64,000 nt of DNA, taken from contig NZ_CP014206.1 in the NCBI RefSeq assembly GCF_001563225.1, forward strand, positions 62,001-126,000, read 5' to 3'. This document shows, piece after piece, positions 32,733 to 41,049 of this stretch. The notes under the pieces are model-generated. The model did not search any database, was not told the origin of the DNA, and worked only from the letters and a program-made list of their open reading frames with translations. The number at the start of each line of letters is the position of its first letter. The stretch's first letter is position 1. The position numbers and the translations under genes were made by a program. This stretch comes from Pseudodesulfovibrio indicus. GTDB lineage: Bacteria > Desulfobacterota > Desulfovibrionia > Desulfovibrionales > Desulfovibrionaceae.

Positions 32733-34070
32733 ATGCGCACACCCATTCTCACGCTCCTTCTGTCGCTGACCCTGCTCCTGGCCTCGGCCGCGCCCGCTGC
32801 GGCCGCCGAAAACCAGTGGCCCCAGGACGCGCGCGACGTGGCCTTCGCCATAGCCAGCCGCGCCACGGGCCAGCCCGGCCTGGCCAATATCGGTTTCGCC
32901 CCCGGAGCCGAGAACGGCATCGAGGGCGTGGCCAACAACTTCTACTCCGCCTTCCAGGCGGGCAGAATCGCCCTGGTGACCTACACCAACTTCGGCACCG
33001 GCTCCGTGTACGACGCGGAAGTGGCCGGGGTCATCAACCTGGCCGACCCCAACGGCCGCATCGTGGCCCTCCAGTTCGGGGCCAAGTACTCGGTCAACGG
33101 GACCCGCATCACCATCAACCAGGTGGCCACGGCCACGGCCTCCCCGCCCACGGTGTTCGTGGAGGTCTACATGGTCCCCATGGACACCTTCATGAACGTC
33201 CCCTACGACGTGGTCAACGACTGGGGGGCCCTCTACAAGGTGGCCAGGGAGAACGCCTACCTTCCGCCCAAGGAGGAGGCCCCCAAGGGCGCGTACATGG
33301 TCCTGACCTTCGTCAAGAACCGCATCGCGCCCGACTCCCAGTTCGAGGCCATCGTCAACACCCGCAAGACCGCCCGCACCGAGCGGGACAACACGGCCAA
33401 GGAGAAGGAGCGGATCATGGACTACCAGGGCTGGCGCGTGCACATGTTCGCCGCCCGGTTCTCACCCACCAGCATCCGCGACCACTTCTACATCAACTAC
33501 TACTACACCCCGGGCATGGGCGTGCCCGCCTCGGAACGCGAACGGGTCCAGGTGGCCCGCTGGGACTCCAAGCCCTCGGGCGACCGCCAGGCCGCCGCTC
33601 CCAAGCCCGCCCCCATGGTGGTCGAGGAAGCGCCCGCGCCGACCTTCAACGCACCGCCTCCGCCGGCCCCGGCCTATGCGCCGCAGCCCGCTCCCAAGCC
33701 CGCACCGGCCCCGGCCTACGCGCCGCAACCGGCCCCGCAGCCCGCTCCCCAGGCCGCCCCGGAGCCGCACCCGGTGTACAACTACGCGGAACCGACCGCG
33801 CAGCCACCGGCTTCACCTCCTGCTCCGGCAGCCGCCGGTCCCGGTCCCCTGGAACGCGGCCTGGCGTTCCTCAACCCGGTGTTCCCCGACGACGTGGAGC
33901 TGATCCAGAACCGGCTCAAGGAGTTGGGCATTTACAAGGGTACCATCGACAAGACCTTCGGCCCCATGACCAAGCGGTCCCTGGACCACTTCGCCGTGCA
34001 GCACGGATTCCCCAAGGGCCAGTGGTCCCTGGGCCTCCAGAAGGCGCTGTTCCAGGGCACCGGCCTCTAG
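32733..34070 (+). CDS. Exported protein with C-terminal peptidoglycan-binding domain (second)
   Basis: The 445-residue protein has a cleavable signal peptide (ILTLLLSLTLLLASAAPAAAAENQ), a domain of about 250 residues, a long Pro/Ala linker with repeated YAPQPAP units (about 285-360) and a PG_binding_1-like C-terminus (DVELIQNRLKELGIYKGTIDKTFGPMTKRSLDHFAVQHG). The last 70 residues match those of the lipoprotein at 30836 closely, and parts of the body do too (YMVLTFVKNRI versus YIMTFCKDRI). The Pro-rich linker would span the periplasm or cell wall. It ends at a strong terminator, the end of the exported-protein run. Confidence 0.87.
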   Translation: MRTPILTLLLSLTLLLASAAPAAAAENQWPQDARDVAFAIASRATGQPGLANIGFAPGAENGIEGVANNFYSAFQAGRIALVTYTNFGTGSVYDAEVAGVINLADPNGRIVALQFGAKYSVNGTRITINQVATATASPPTVFVEVYMVPMDTFMNVPYDVVNDWGALYKVARENAYLPPKEEAPKGAYMVLTFVKNRIAPDSQFEAIVNTRKTARTERDNTAKEKERIMDYQGWRVHMFAARFSPTSIRDHFYINYYYTPGMGVPASERERVQVARWDSKPSGDRQAAAPKPAPMVVEEAPAPTFNAPPPPAPAYAPQPAPKPAPAPAYAPQPAPQPAPQAAPEPHPVYNYAEPTAQPPASPPAPAAAGPGPLERGLAFLNPVFPDDVELIQNRLKELGIYKGTIDKTFGPMTKRSLDHFAVQHGFPKGQWSLGLQKALFQGTGL

Positions 34071-34091
34071 CCCGGAACCCGAACGAAAACC

Positions 34092-34123
34092 AAGGGCGGC
34101 CCTCGAGGGGCCGCCCTTTTCTT
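34092..34123 (+). terminator. Rho-independent terminator of the exported-protein cluster
   Basis: AAGGGCGGCC (34092-34101), loop, GGCCGCCCTT (34109-34118), then TTCTT. It separates the cluster from the convergent LysR gene. Confidence 0.88.
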
Positions 34124-34161
34124 GTCCTCCGGCGGGAGGGATGCCGTCGGACCGGCGGGGC

Positions 34162-35091
34162 CTATTCGCCCATCTGAAGGAGCTTTCGCAGGTTGCGCGA
34201 GTGGGTGAAGTCCTCCCGGTTCAGGAGGTGCTGCAGAAACGCCTGGGCCGCCGTGCCCAGCCTGCGCCCCGCGCTGACAAAGGCGTTGAAGTCCATGGTG
34301 AAGTCGAACCCCGGCACGTTGAGGATGGCCAGCCTGCCGTCCTCCACCTCCCGCTTCACCGCCGAATAGGGCAGGGCCGTAAGATACCCCTCCACCTGGG
34401 CGAACCGCTTGGCCGTGGCCACTCGCTGGACCACCACGCCCGGCTCTTGCAGCGGCGTGTTCTTGAACAGCTCGCGCACGTAGAGGCGCGTCTGGGTCCC
34501 CTTCTCGCGCCACACGAAATCGTACTCCAGCATGTCCTCCGGGGTGACCACCTTCTTGCGGCTGATGGCGCTGTCCGTCCGGGCCACGATCTCCAACCGC
34601 TCGCGGTGGACCAGGGTGCGGATGAGCTGCCGCGTCTCCACGCCCGCCGCGCCGCCGAAGCCGATGTCCGCCTCGCCGCTGCCGACCAGTTGCTTGACCG
34701 CGTGGGTGTTGCCCGACAGCTGCTCGATGGTCACGCCCGGAAACTGCTTGCGGAAGGCCGCGATGGCCGGGGGCAGGATATAGGTGGCGATGCTCGCCGA
34801 GGCCGCGATGGAGATCCGCCCCCGCTTGAGCTCCACGATCTCGTCGAACAGGGACTCCACCTCGGCGTGCAGGGCGAACAGCTCCCGCGCCTTGGCCCGC
34901 AGGATCTCCCCGTTGGCGGTCAGCACGATGCGCCTTCCCCTGCGTTCGAACAGCTCCACCCCATAGAGATGCTCCAACCCCTGCACGTGGCGGCTGACCG
35001 CGGGCTGGGTGATGAACAGTTCGCTGGCGGCCTTGGTGAAGCTGCCGGTCTCGCACACGGCCATAAACACTTTCAGTGACGTTTCATTCAT
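34162..35091 (-). CDS. LysR-family transcriptional regulator
   Basis: The 309-residue protein has the LysR helix-turn-helix at its N-terminus (LKVFMAVCETGSFTKAASELFITQPAVSRHVQGLEHLYGVELFERRGRRIVLTANG) and a periplasmic-binding-like effector domain. It is divergent from the CYTH/SLC13 gene series with a 118-bp gap containing a perfect palindrome. By the usual LysR arrangement it probably controls the divergent genes. The inducer is unknown; an anion handled by the SLC13 or PiT transporter is a fair guess. Confidence 0.94.
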   Translation of the reverse strand: MNETSLKVFMAVCETGSFTKAASELFITQPAVSRHVQGLEHLYGVELFERRGRRIVLTANGEILRAKARELFALHAEVESLFDEIVELKRGRISIAASASIATYILPPAIAAFRKQFPGVTIEQLSGNTHAVKQLVGSGEADIGFGGAAGVETRQLIRTLVHRERLEIVARTDSAISRKKVVTPEDMLEYDFVWREKGTQTRLYVRELFKNTPLQEPGVVVQRVATAKRFAQVEGYLTALPYSAVKREVEDGRLAILNVPGFDFTMDFNAFVSAGRRLGTAAQAFLQHLLNREDFTHSRNLRKLLQMGE

Positions 35092-35101
35092 AACTTCAAG
35101 T

Positions 35102-35114
35102 CATAATAATTATG
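35102..35114. promoter_or_regulatory. Candidate LysR operator
   Basis: CATAATAATTATG is perfectly symmetric and contains the T-N11-A spacing typical of LysR sites. It lies 11 bp before the LysR start and 96 bp before the CYTH gene. The gap also has TTGTTGAACAA (35164-35174), another small palindrome. Confidence 0.5.
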
Positions 35115-35209
35115 TTTAGATATTATTTGTTTTTATCATAAAGCCCGTCGTATTGAAAGTCCATTGTTGAACAACCAACCGCATCCCGAAACCTTTACTG
35201 GAGAAAACA

Positions 35210-35674
35210 ATGGCTAAAGAGATCGAACGCAAGTTCCTGCTGGTCGGCGACGACTGGCGCGAACTGGCAAAGGGCACCCACTACCGCCAGGGCTACCTGA
35301 ACAGCGCCAAGGAGCGCACCGTCCGCGTGCGGACCATCGACGACAAGGGGTTCCTGACCATCAAGGGCATCACCACGGGCGCGACCCGCGTGGAATACGA
35401 ATACGAGATCCCCCACGCCGAGTGCACCGAGATGCTCGACGACCTGGCCGAGAAGCCGATCATCGAGAAGGCCCGCTACAAGATCGAATTCGGCGGGTTC
35501 ATCTGGGAAGTGGACGAGTTCTTCGGCGTGAACAAGGGCCTCGTGGTCGCCGAGATCGAGCTTCCGAGCGAGGACCAGTCCTTCGAGAAGCCCTCCTGGG
35601 TCGGAGAGGAAGTCACCGGAGACCCCCGCTACTTCAACTCCAACCTCGTCGCCAATCCCTACACCACCTGGTAA
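35210..35674 (+). CDS. CYTH-domain protein (triphosphate tunnel family)
   Basis: The 154-residue protein begins MAKEIERKFLL, the ExExK metal-binding signature of CYTH proteins, and continues with TVRVRTIDDKGFLTIKG, YEYEIP, EKARYKIEFGGFIWEVDEF and VAEIELPSED, matching the eight-stranded tunnel. The family includes inorganic triphosphatases, class IV adenylate cyclases and thiamine triphosphatase; bacterial single-domain members usually hydrolyse tripolyphosphate. The neighbouring PiT and DUF47 genes would suit phosphate or polyphosphate metabolism. It follows ACTGGAGAAAACA and precedes a second, divergent CYTH-like gene. Confidence 0.92.
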   Translation: MAKEIERKFLLVGDDWRELAKGTHYRQGYLNSAKERTVRVRTIDDKGFLTIKGITTGATRVEYEYEIPHAECTEMLDDLAEKPIIEKARYKIEFGGFIWEVDEFFGVNKGLVVAEIELPSEDQSFEKPSWVGEEVTGDPRYFNSNLVANPYTTW

Positions 35675-35696
35675 CCGCCATAACCCGGAGAACAGC

Positions 35697-36332
35697 ATGA
35701 CTGACGTGTATACCGCCAACACGGCCACCACGGCCGAAGAGGCATCCAAGATCGTCCCCCGCGCGGAATTCCGCGTGTTCGGCCAAGGCATCCTCGATAT
35801 TGTGAAGAAATCCATGTGGAAGGCGCAGGCCAAGCTCTTCAAGGTCCGCGAGAGCAGCGAGATCTACTTCCTGTCCGCCTTCACCAACGAGGCCAACGTC
35901 AAGGTCCGTGACGGCCTGCTCGACATCAAGACGAAAGTGGGCGAAACCGAGAACGGCTATGAGATTTTCCAGCCTCGCGGCAAGTTCCAGTTCCCTGTGG
36001 GAAAGGCGGAAGTCGCGACCATTCTCGAAAACATGAAGGCCGAGGTGGAGCTGGTCAAGGACGAGTACACCCTCGAAGACTTCATCGCCATCGTGGAAGC
36101 GCATCCCGGCCTGGCCGCGGTGTCCGTGTACAAGAAGCGGTTCGGCTTCTCCGTGGACAAGATCATCTGCGAATACGGCGTCATCGAATTCAACGGTGCG
36201 GTCCTGGAGACCGCCTGCTGCGAAAGCGAAGACTATGAAGGCATGTCCAAGGCCATCGAAGCACTGGAAATCGGTTCGTTCGAGAACAGAAACTACCTCA
36301 AAGCCGCAAAGAGCGTCATCGGAATGGTGTAG
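35697..36332 (+). CDS. Divergent CYTH-like protein, function unknown
   Basis: This 211-residue protein starts 22 bp after the CYTH gene. Stretches such as ANVKVRDGLLDIKTKVGE, VYKKRFGFSVDKIICEYGVIEFNG and LETACCESED line up in order with the strands of CYTH proteins (vRiR..g.ltiK, i.KkR, E.E), but the N-terminal ExExK is replaced by AEFRVFG. A remote, possibly non-catalytic CYTH fold is inferred by eye. It could form a heteromer with its neighbour. It is followed by a hairpin and the SLC13 transporter. Confidence 0.78.
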   Translation: MTDVYTANTATTAEEASKIVPRAEFRVFGQGILDIVKKSMWKAQAKLFKVRESSEIYFLSAFTNEANVKVRDGLLDIKTKVGETENGYEIFQPRGKFQFPVGKAEVATILENMKAEVELVKDEYTLEDFIAIVEAHPGLAAVSVYKKRFGFSVDKIICEYGVIEFNGAVLETACCESEDYEGMSKAIEALEIGSFENRNYLKAAKSVIGMV

Positions 36333-36371
36333 ACGTCAAACTCGTGCTTCCGGGCACGGTGCGAAAGATAC

Positions 36372-36399
36372 CGCCCGGAGCCGGTGAGGGCTCCGGGCG
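36372..36399 (+). terminator. Hairpin between the CYTH-like and SLC13 genes
   Basis: CGCCCGGAGCC (36372-36382) pairs perfectly with GGCTCCGGGCG (36389-36399). No T-run follows, so it is more likely an attenuator or mRNA stability element within the operon. Confidence 0.5.
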
Positions 36400-36422
36400 C
36401 CGATGATGGATAGGAGAATGAC

Positions 36423-38003
36423 ATGACTGCCCCCCTGACAACCACAGTCCCCAAAAGTGCCTCTTTCGACCCTCTGGACATGCGCAACTACACGCTGGAG
36501 AAGCTGCCCACGCTTCCCGCCGGGCCGATCATGGAGATGATCAAGAAGGTCGGCGTGCCGTTGGCCGTGCTCTTCTTCTGCGTATTCCACTTCCAATTCT
36601 TCGAAATCGAGTCGTTCGCGGTCCAGACCAAGGTGCCCGCCGCGAGCTGCTACACCATGCTCGGAATCTTCGGCGCGTCCCTCATCCTCTGGATATCGGA
36701 AGCCATCCCCAACTACCTGACCTCCATCTTCCTTATCCTGGCCGTGGTCTTTTCCGGCATCATGAAGGAAAAGGCCGCCTACGCCTTCTTCGGCCACCCG
36801 GTCATGATCCTGAACATCGCCAGCTTCATCCTGGCCAGCATGCTGGTGGCCACCGGCCTGGCCAAGCGGCTGGCCCTGAAGTTCATCCTCAAGGCCGGGC
36901 ACCACGCCACGCCGGTCTTCTGGACCTTCCTGATCCTCAACCTCGTGCTCGGCGCGTTCATCAACGCCACCGCCGCCAAGGCCGCGCTGCTCATGCCCAT
37001 CTTCATGGTCATCGGCGCCATCTACGGCGCCACCGGCGGCGACTCGCGCAACAACTTCTCGCGCAACCTGGTCCTCCAGAACCTGCTCGGCATCAACGTG
37101 TCGTGCAGCGCCTACATGACCGGCTCCGCCGCCAACCTGGTGGCCGCCAGCATGCTGGCCGGGGCGGGCGCGCAGATATTCTACATGGACTGGTTCCTGG
37201 CCCTGGCGCCCCTGGCGCTGATCGTCCTCGCCCTGGGCTGGTTCCTGGGCGTGAAGTTCGTCTTCCCGGTGCGCGGCGAAGACAACCACCCGACCATCGA
37301 GGGCGGGCTCGAGCGGCTTCGCGTCGAACTGGAAAAGATGGGGCCGGTGACCCTGAACGAGATCAAGGCCGCCGTCATCTTCCTCCTGGTCCTCGGCTTC
37401 TGGGCCACCGACAAGCTGCACGGGCTGAGCGCCACCGCCGTGGCCCTGACCGGCGCGGGCATCTGTCTGCTGCCCTCCTTCTCCGGGCTGCCCAAGCTCG
37501 GCGTCATCGACTGGAACAAGACCGACATCCCGTGGCACCTGCTCATGTTCAGCTTCGGCGCCTACGTCCTGGGCGGCGGCATCAAGGCCACGAACATCGT
37601 CGGCATCGGCATCAACAACCTGTTCGACGCCATGGGCCTCAACGGCGATCCCAGCAAGCTCCTGATCTTCCTGGTCATCGCCGTCCTGTTCAACTACTCG
37701 TCCATCCTCAGCCAGAGCAAGACCGCGCGGACCATGATCTTCTTCCCGATCATCATCGGCATCGCCCAGAACTTCGGGTGGAACGTGCTCGGCTTCGCGC
37801 TGCCCATGGCCTTCCTGATCAACCAGGTCTACGTCCTCTACTTCAACAGCAAACCGGCAACCATCTGCTACCTCGCCAACCACTACTCCAGCTTCGAATC
37901 CTTCAAGTACGGCATCGTCATGCAAACGGTCGTCCTGCTGTGCCTGATCCCCTGGGTGCAGTACGTCATGCCCCTCATGGGGTTCGACAGCAAGCTCTGG
38001 TAG
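36423..38003 (+). CDS. SLC13/DASS-family anion transporter
   Basis: The 526-residue protein has about 12 hydrophobic segments and DASS features: WISEAIPNYLTSIFLILAVVFSG, the first substrate loop with FINATAAKAALLMPIF, MTGSAANLVAASML, and the second half FNYSSILSQSKTARTMIFFP, corresponding to the paired SNT-type motifs (here NAT and SQSKT). DASS proteins use Na+ to import sulfate, phosphate or dicarboxylates. In a putative sulfate reducer, sulfate is plausible; the phosphate-linked neighbours argue for phosphate. The sequence alone does not decide. It starts after ATAGGAGAATGAC. Confidence 0.9.
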   Translation: MTAPLTTTVPKSASFDPLDMRNYTLEKLPTLPAGPIMEMIKKVGVPLAVLFFCVFHFQFFEIESFAVQTKVPAASCYTMLGIFGASLILWISEAIPNYLTSIFLILAVVFSGIMKEKAAYAFFGHPVMILNIASFILASMLVATGLAKRLALKFILKAGHHATPVFWTFLILNLVLGAFINATAAKAALLMPIFMVIGAIYGATGGDSRNNFSRNLVLQNLLGINVSCSAYMTGSAANLVAASMLAGAGAQIFYMDWFLALAPLALIVLALGWFLGVKFVFPVRGEDNHPTIEGGLERLRVELEKMGPVTLNEIKAAVIFLLVLGFWATDKLHGLSATAVALTGAGICLLPSFSGLPKLGVIDWNKTDIPWHLLMFSFGAYVLGGGIKATNIVGIGINNLFDAMGLNGDPSKLLIFLVIAVLFNYSSILSQSKTARTMIFFPIIIGIAQNFGWNVLGFALPMAFLINQVYVLYFNSKPATICYLANHYSSFESFKYGIVMQTVVLLCLIPWVQYVMPLMGFDSKLW

Positions 38004-38060
38004 CGCCCCTTTCCGGTGCGGGGAGATACCCCACTCCCCGCGCCGGACCTCCTTGTCACC

Positions 38061-38086
38061 TCACGGCCCCGCCCCCGGGGCCGTGA
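38061..38086 (+). terminator. Strong hairpin between SLC13 and DUF47 genes
   Basis: TCACGGCCCCG (38061-38071) pairs with CGGGGCCGTGA (38076-38086) around CCCC. A weaker GTGCGGGGA/TCCCCGCGCC hairpin precedes it. No T-run is seen. Confidence 0.5.
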
Positions 38087-38159
38087 ACCCGCTTCCCGGC
38101 CCCCAACGCCGGGACCGGACGGTCATTGCCGAAAACCAACAACCGCAGAGATCCGCATC

Positions 38160-38810
38160 ATGGGTATCAACATCCTCCGCTCCAGCATCAAGATCGAACG
38201 ACAGATAGACGAATTCCTCAACGAGATCAGCGAGGCCGGGCTGATCTTCAAGTCCGGCACCGAATCCTACCTGGCGGGCGACGCCGAGGGTTTCCGGGCC
38301 AAGCTGGACAACATCACCCTCAGGGAACACCGCGGCGACGAGCTGCGCCGGACCATCGAGACCGCCCTGTATTCCAAGACCCTGATCCCGGAATCGCGCG
38401 GGGACGTGCTGGAGCTGCTCGAAAGCATGGATTACCTGCTGGGCGGGTTCAAGGGCGCGCTCTGGCGCATCGAGATCGAATCCCCGGAGGTTCCGGAGCC
38501 GTTCCACGCCGCCATCCTCGAACTGAGCGACAACGTGGTCAAGACCGCCGAGGCCATCGTGCTCTCGGCCCGGGCCTTCTTCAAGGACCTGTCCACCACA
38601 ACCAACCACATGCACAAGGTCTCCTTCTGGGAGACCGAATGCGACAAGATCGTCTCCCGGCTGCAGCGGGACATCTTCCGCGAGCCGTCCCTGCGGCTGA
38701 GCCACAAGATGCAGCTGCGCGACTACGTGCGCGGCCTGGACAAGATCGCGGACAAAGCCGAGGACGTGGCCGACAAACTGGCCATCTACGTCATCAAGCG
38801 CTCGCTGTAA
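38160..38810 (+). CDS. DUF47/PhoU-like partner of PiT transporter
   Basis: The 216-residue all-helical protein starts MGINILRSSIKIERQIDEFLNEISEAG and contains LREHRGDELRRTIETAL, DVLELLESMDYLLGGFKGAL, HKVSFWETECDKIVSRLQRDIF and LRDYVRGLDKIADKAEDVADKL, with E/D-xx-D motifs for metal clusters as in PhoU. DUF47 proteins almost always sit beside PiT-type permeases and modulate them. Here it starts 12 bp before such a permease. Confidence 0.92.
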   Translation: MGINILRSSIKIERQIDEFLNEISEAGLIFKSGTESYLAGDAEGFRAKLDNITLREHRGDELRRTIETALYSKTLIPESRGDVLELLESMDYLLGGFKGALWRIEIESPEVPEPFHAAILELSDNVVKTAEAIVLSARAFFKDLSTTTNHMHKVSFWETECDKIVSRLQRDIFREPSLRLSHKMQLRDYVRGLDKIADKAEDVADKLAIYVIKRSL

Positions 38811-38822
38811 GGGACGCGGGCC

Positions 38823-40142
38823 ATGACATCCATCTTCTTCTCAAGCGGCCTCTTCCTGGGCTGGTCCCTCGGCGCCAACAACATGTCCAACGTGTTCGGC
38901 ACCGCCGTGGGCACCCGGATGATCCGATTCCGCACCGCCGCCGTCTGGTGCAGCGTGTTCGTCATTCTCGGCTCCGTGGTCAGCGGGTCCGGGGCCACCC
39001 AGACCCTGGGCAAGCTCGGCTCCATCAACGCCCTGGCCGGGGCGTTCATGGTCGCCCTGTCCTCGGCCGTGACCATGTTCGTGATGACCAAGGCGAGCTA
39101 TCCCGCGTCCACCTCCCAGACCATCGTCGGGTCCATCGTGGGCTGGAACCTGTTCTCCGGGTCGCTCATCGACTACGGCGCGCTGACCAAGATCCTGTCC
39201 ACCTGGGTCTTCTGCCCCATCCTGGCCGCGCTCTTCTCCATGCTCCTGTACCTCCTCTGCCGCCGGTTCCTCGGCTGGTTCAAGCCGCACATGCTGACCC
39301 AGGACCACCTGACCCGCATGGGCCTGCTGCTGGCCGGGATATTCGGGTCCTACGCGCTGGGGGCCAACAACATCTCCACGGTCATGGGCGTGTTCGTGCC
39401 CATCTCCGACTTCTCGGAGATCAACCTCTTCGGGCTGTTCACCCTGACCGCCGCGCAGCAGCTCTTCTTCCTCGGCGGCCTGGCCATCGCCGTGGGCGTG
39501 TTCACCTATTCCAAAAAGGTCATCATGACCGTGGGCGGCGGCGGGATCATGAAGCTCTCCCCGGTGGCCGCCTTCATCGTGGTGGTCTCCCACTCCCTGG
39601 TCCTGACCATTTTCTCGTCCCAGGGGCTGAGCGACGCCTTCGTTTCCGCAGGGCTGCCCGCCATCCCGCTGGTCCCGGTGTCCAGCTCGCAGGCCATCGT
39701 GGGCGCGGTCATCGGCATCGGCCTGCTCAAGGGCGGGCGCGCCATCCGCTGGCGCACGGTTGGGGCCATCTGCAGCAGCTGGGCCGTGACCCCGGTGCTG
39801 GCCGCCGTCATCTGCTTCGTCTCCCTGTTCTTCCTGCAAAACGTGTTCATGCAGCAGACCTATCGCCCCGAGCGGTACCGGCTGACCGAGGCCGCGGTGC
39901 AAACGCTGTCCCGCGACGTGGACGTTTCCTGGCTGGCCCCCCTGGCGGGCCGGACCTTCCCCAATGCGCGGGAGTTCAAGGACCGGCTGGACCAGGCGCA
40001 CGGCTATGCCGAGGCCGAGGTGCGGCTGATCCTCGACGCCGCCCGGATGGAAGAGGCCCCGCCCTCCGACGAGGGAGCCGACGCGACCGGCCGCACGGAC
40101 CACGCGTCCGGGCCAGGCTCCGGGCGGGAGGCGATCCAATGA
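38823..40142 (+). CDS. PiT-family inorganic phosphate (or sulfate) permease
   Basis: The 439-residue protein has the duplicated PiT signature: GWSLGANNMSNVFGTAVGTRM in the first half and SYALGANNISTVMGVFVP in the second, each followed by helices with STSQTIVGSIVGW and SSSQAIVGAVIG. Members transport phosphate with H+ or Na+, while the CysP branch carries sulfate. A hydrophilic C-terminal extension of about 100 residues (from YRPERYRL on) is longer than usual and Ala/Glu-rich. The stop overlaps the next small ORF by ATGA. Confidence 0.92.
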   Translation: MTSIFFSSGLFLGWSLGANNMSNVFGTAVGTRMIRFRTAAVWCSVFVILGSVVSGSGATQTLGKLGSINALAGAFMVALSSAVTMFVMTKASYPASTSQTIVGSIVGWNLFSGSLIDYGALTKILSTWVFCPILAALFSMLLYLLCRRFLGWFKPHMLTQDHLTRMGLLLAGIFGSYALGANNISTVMGVFVPISDFSEINLFGLFTLTAAQQLFFLGGLAIAVGVFTYSKKVIMTVGGGGIMKLSPVAAFIVVVSHSLVLTIFSSQGLSDAFVSAGLPAIPLVPVSSSQAIVGAVIGIGLLKGGRAIRWRTVGAICSSWAVTPVLAAVICFVSLFFLQNVFMQQTYRPERYRLTEAAVQTLSRDVDVSWLAPLAGRTFPNAREFKDRLDQAHGYAEAEVRLILDAARMEEAPPSDEGADATGRTDHASGPGSGREAIQ

Positions 40143-40351
40143 CCCTGCACCCCTACTGGACCGCGGCCGTGCTCCTGGTCCTCGTGCTGCTCGCCTCCCT
40201 GGCCCTGCCCCCCCTTGCCGGGGCCGTCCCGCCGCCGGGACCGGTCTCCGCCGGTCCGGTCCTGTCCTGGACCGGACCGGGAGGTTGCCAACCGGCGGCC
40301 CCGGGGCTACAGAAACCCTGCCGTATCGAAGGCAACAACAACCGGCGGTAA
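40139..40351 (+). CDS. Small hydrophobic protein, 70 residues
   Basis: The ATG overlaps the PiT stop codon (ATGA), as in coupled translation. It encodes MTLHPYWTAAVLLVLVLLASL, a single membrane or signal segment, then a Pro/Gly-rich tail with one Cys pair. No family is recognised. The coupling supports a real gene; the short length and the inverted repeats in its tail DNA argue for caution. Confidence 0.5.
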   Translation: MTLHPYWTAAVLLVLVLLASLALPPLAGAVPPPGPVSAGPVLSWTGPGGCQPAAPGLQKPCRIEGNNNRR

Positions 40352-40374
40352 CATCCGCCCCCCGGTGGGAAACA

Positions 40375-40878
40375 ATGCAGCAAATCATCCATCTCGCGCT
40401 GATCATGGCGGCCGCCCTGGCGGGCGGGCTGCTCGCCAGCCGACTGAACATCCCCGGCAGCGTCATCATCGGCGCCATGCTCGGCGTCATCGTCCTCAAG
40501 CTCTGCCTGGCCCTGCCACTGGCCCTGCCCCGGCAGTGGTCGCTGTTCATCCAGATCGTGGTCGGGGCCACGGTCGGGTCGAGCTTCTCCGTGGACATGC
40601 TCGGGCAGCTCAGGCACTACGCCGTCCCCATCCTGACCTCGGCCCTGCTGCTGATCATCCTCGGCAGCGTCATGGCCATCGTCTTCACCAAGTTCTGGGG
40701 CATCGACCCGGGCACGGCCTTCATCAGCACCAGCCCCGGCGCAATGACCGCAATGACCGGCATGGCGGGCGGCCTGAACGTGGACATCTTCCTGGTCCTG
40801 ACCTTCCACATCACCCGCGTCATCCTGGTCATCCTCCTGGCTCCGGCCATCATGCGCCTGAGCCGCATGTTCCTCTGA
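40375..40878 (+). CDS. AbrB-type membrane protein, single repeat
   Basis: The 167-residue protein has about five membrane helices and contains GGLLASRLNIPGSVIIGAMLGVIVLKL and STSPGAMTAMTGMAGGLNVDIFLVLTFHITRVILVILLAPAIM, the repeat unit of the AbrB membrane family (PF05145). Full members have two such repeats (about 350 residues); this is half of that, so it may act as a dimer. It follows the PiT genes by 24 bp after the small ORF. Its function is unknown. Confidence 0.8.
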   Translation: MQQIIHLALIMAAALAGGLLASRLNIPGSVIIGAMLGVIVLKLCLALPLALPRQWSLFIQIVVGATVGSSFSVDMLGQLRHYAVPILTSALLLIILGSVMAIVFTKFWGIDPGTAFISTSPGAMTAMTGMAGGLNVDIFLVLTFHITRVILVILLAPAIMRLSRMFL

Positions 40879-40899
40879 TCGCGCAGCCCTCCCTTTCAC

Positions 40900-40939
40900 C
40901 CGCAGGGGCCGGTATGGACATCCATGCCGGCCCTTGCGG
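40900..40939 (+). terminator. 19-bp hairpin after the AbrB-type gene
   Basis: The arms 40900-40918 and 40921-40939 pair along their whole length; only two pairs are G-U wobble. It probably ends the anion-transport operon, although a T-run is missing. The remaining 110 bp before the Lon-like gene show nothing clear. Confidence 0.65.
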
Positions 40940-41049
40940 GCTTGCGCTTTCTCCATCGGCAACCCGATGGTGACAAGCGGCCCGAAAGCGCTTAGATTCG
41001 GCATACGGTGGCGACGACGCGCCAAAAACCAACCCAGCATGAGAACTGA

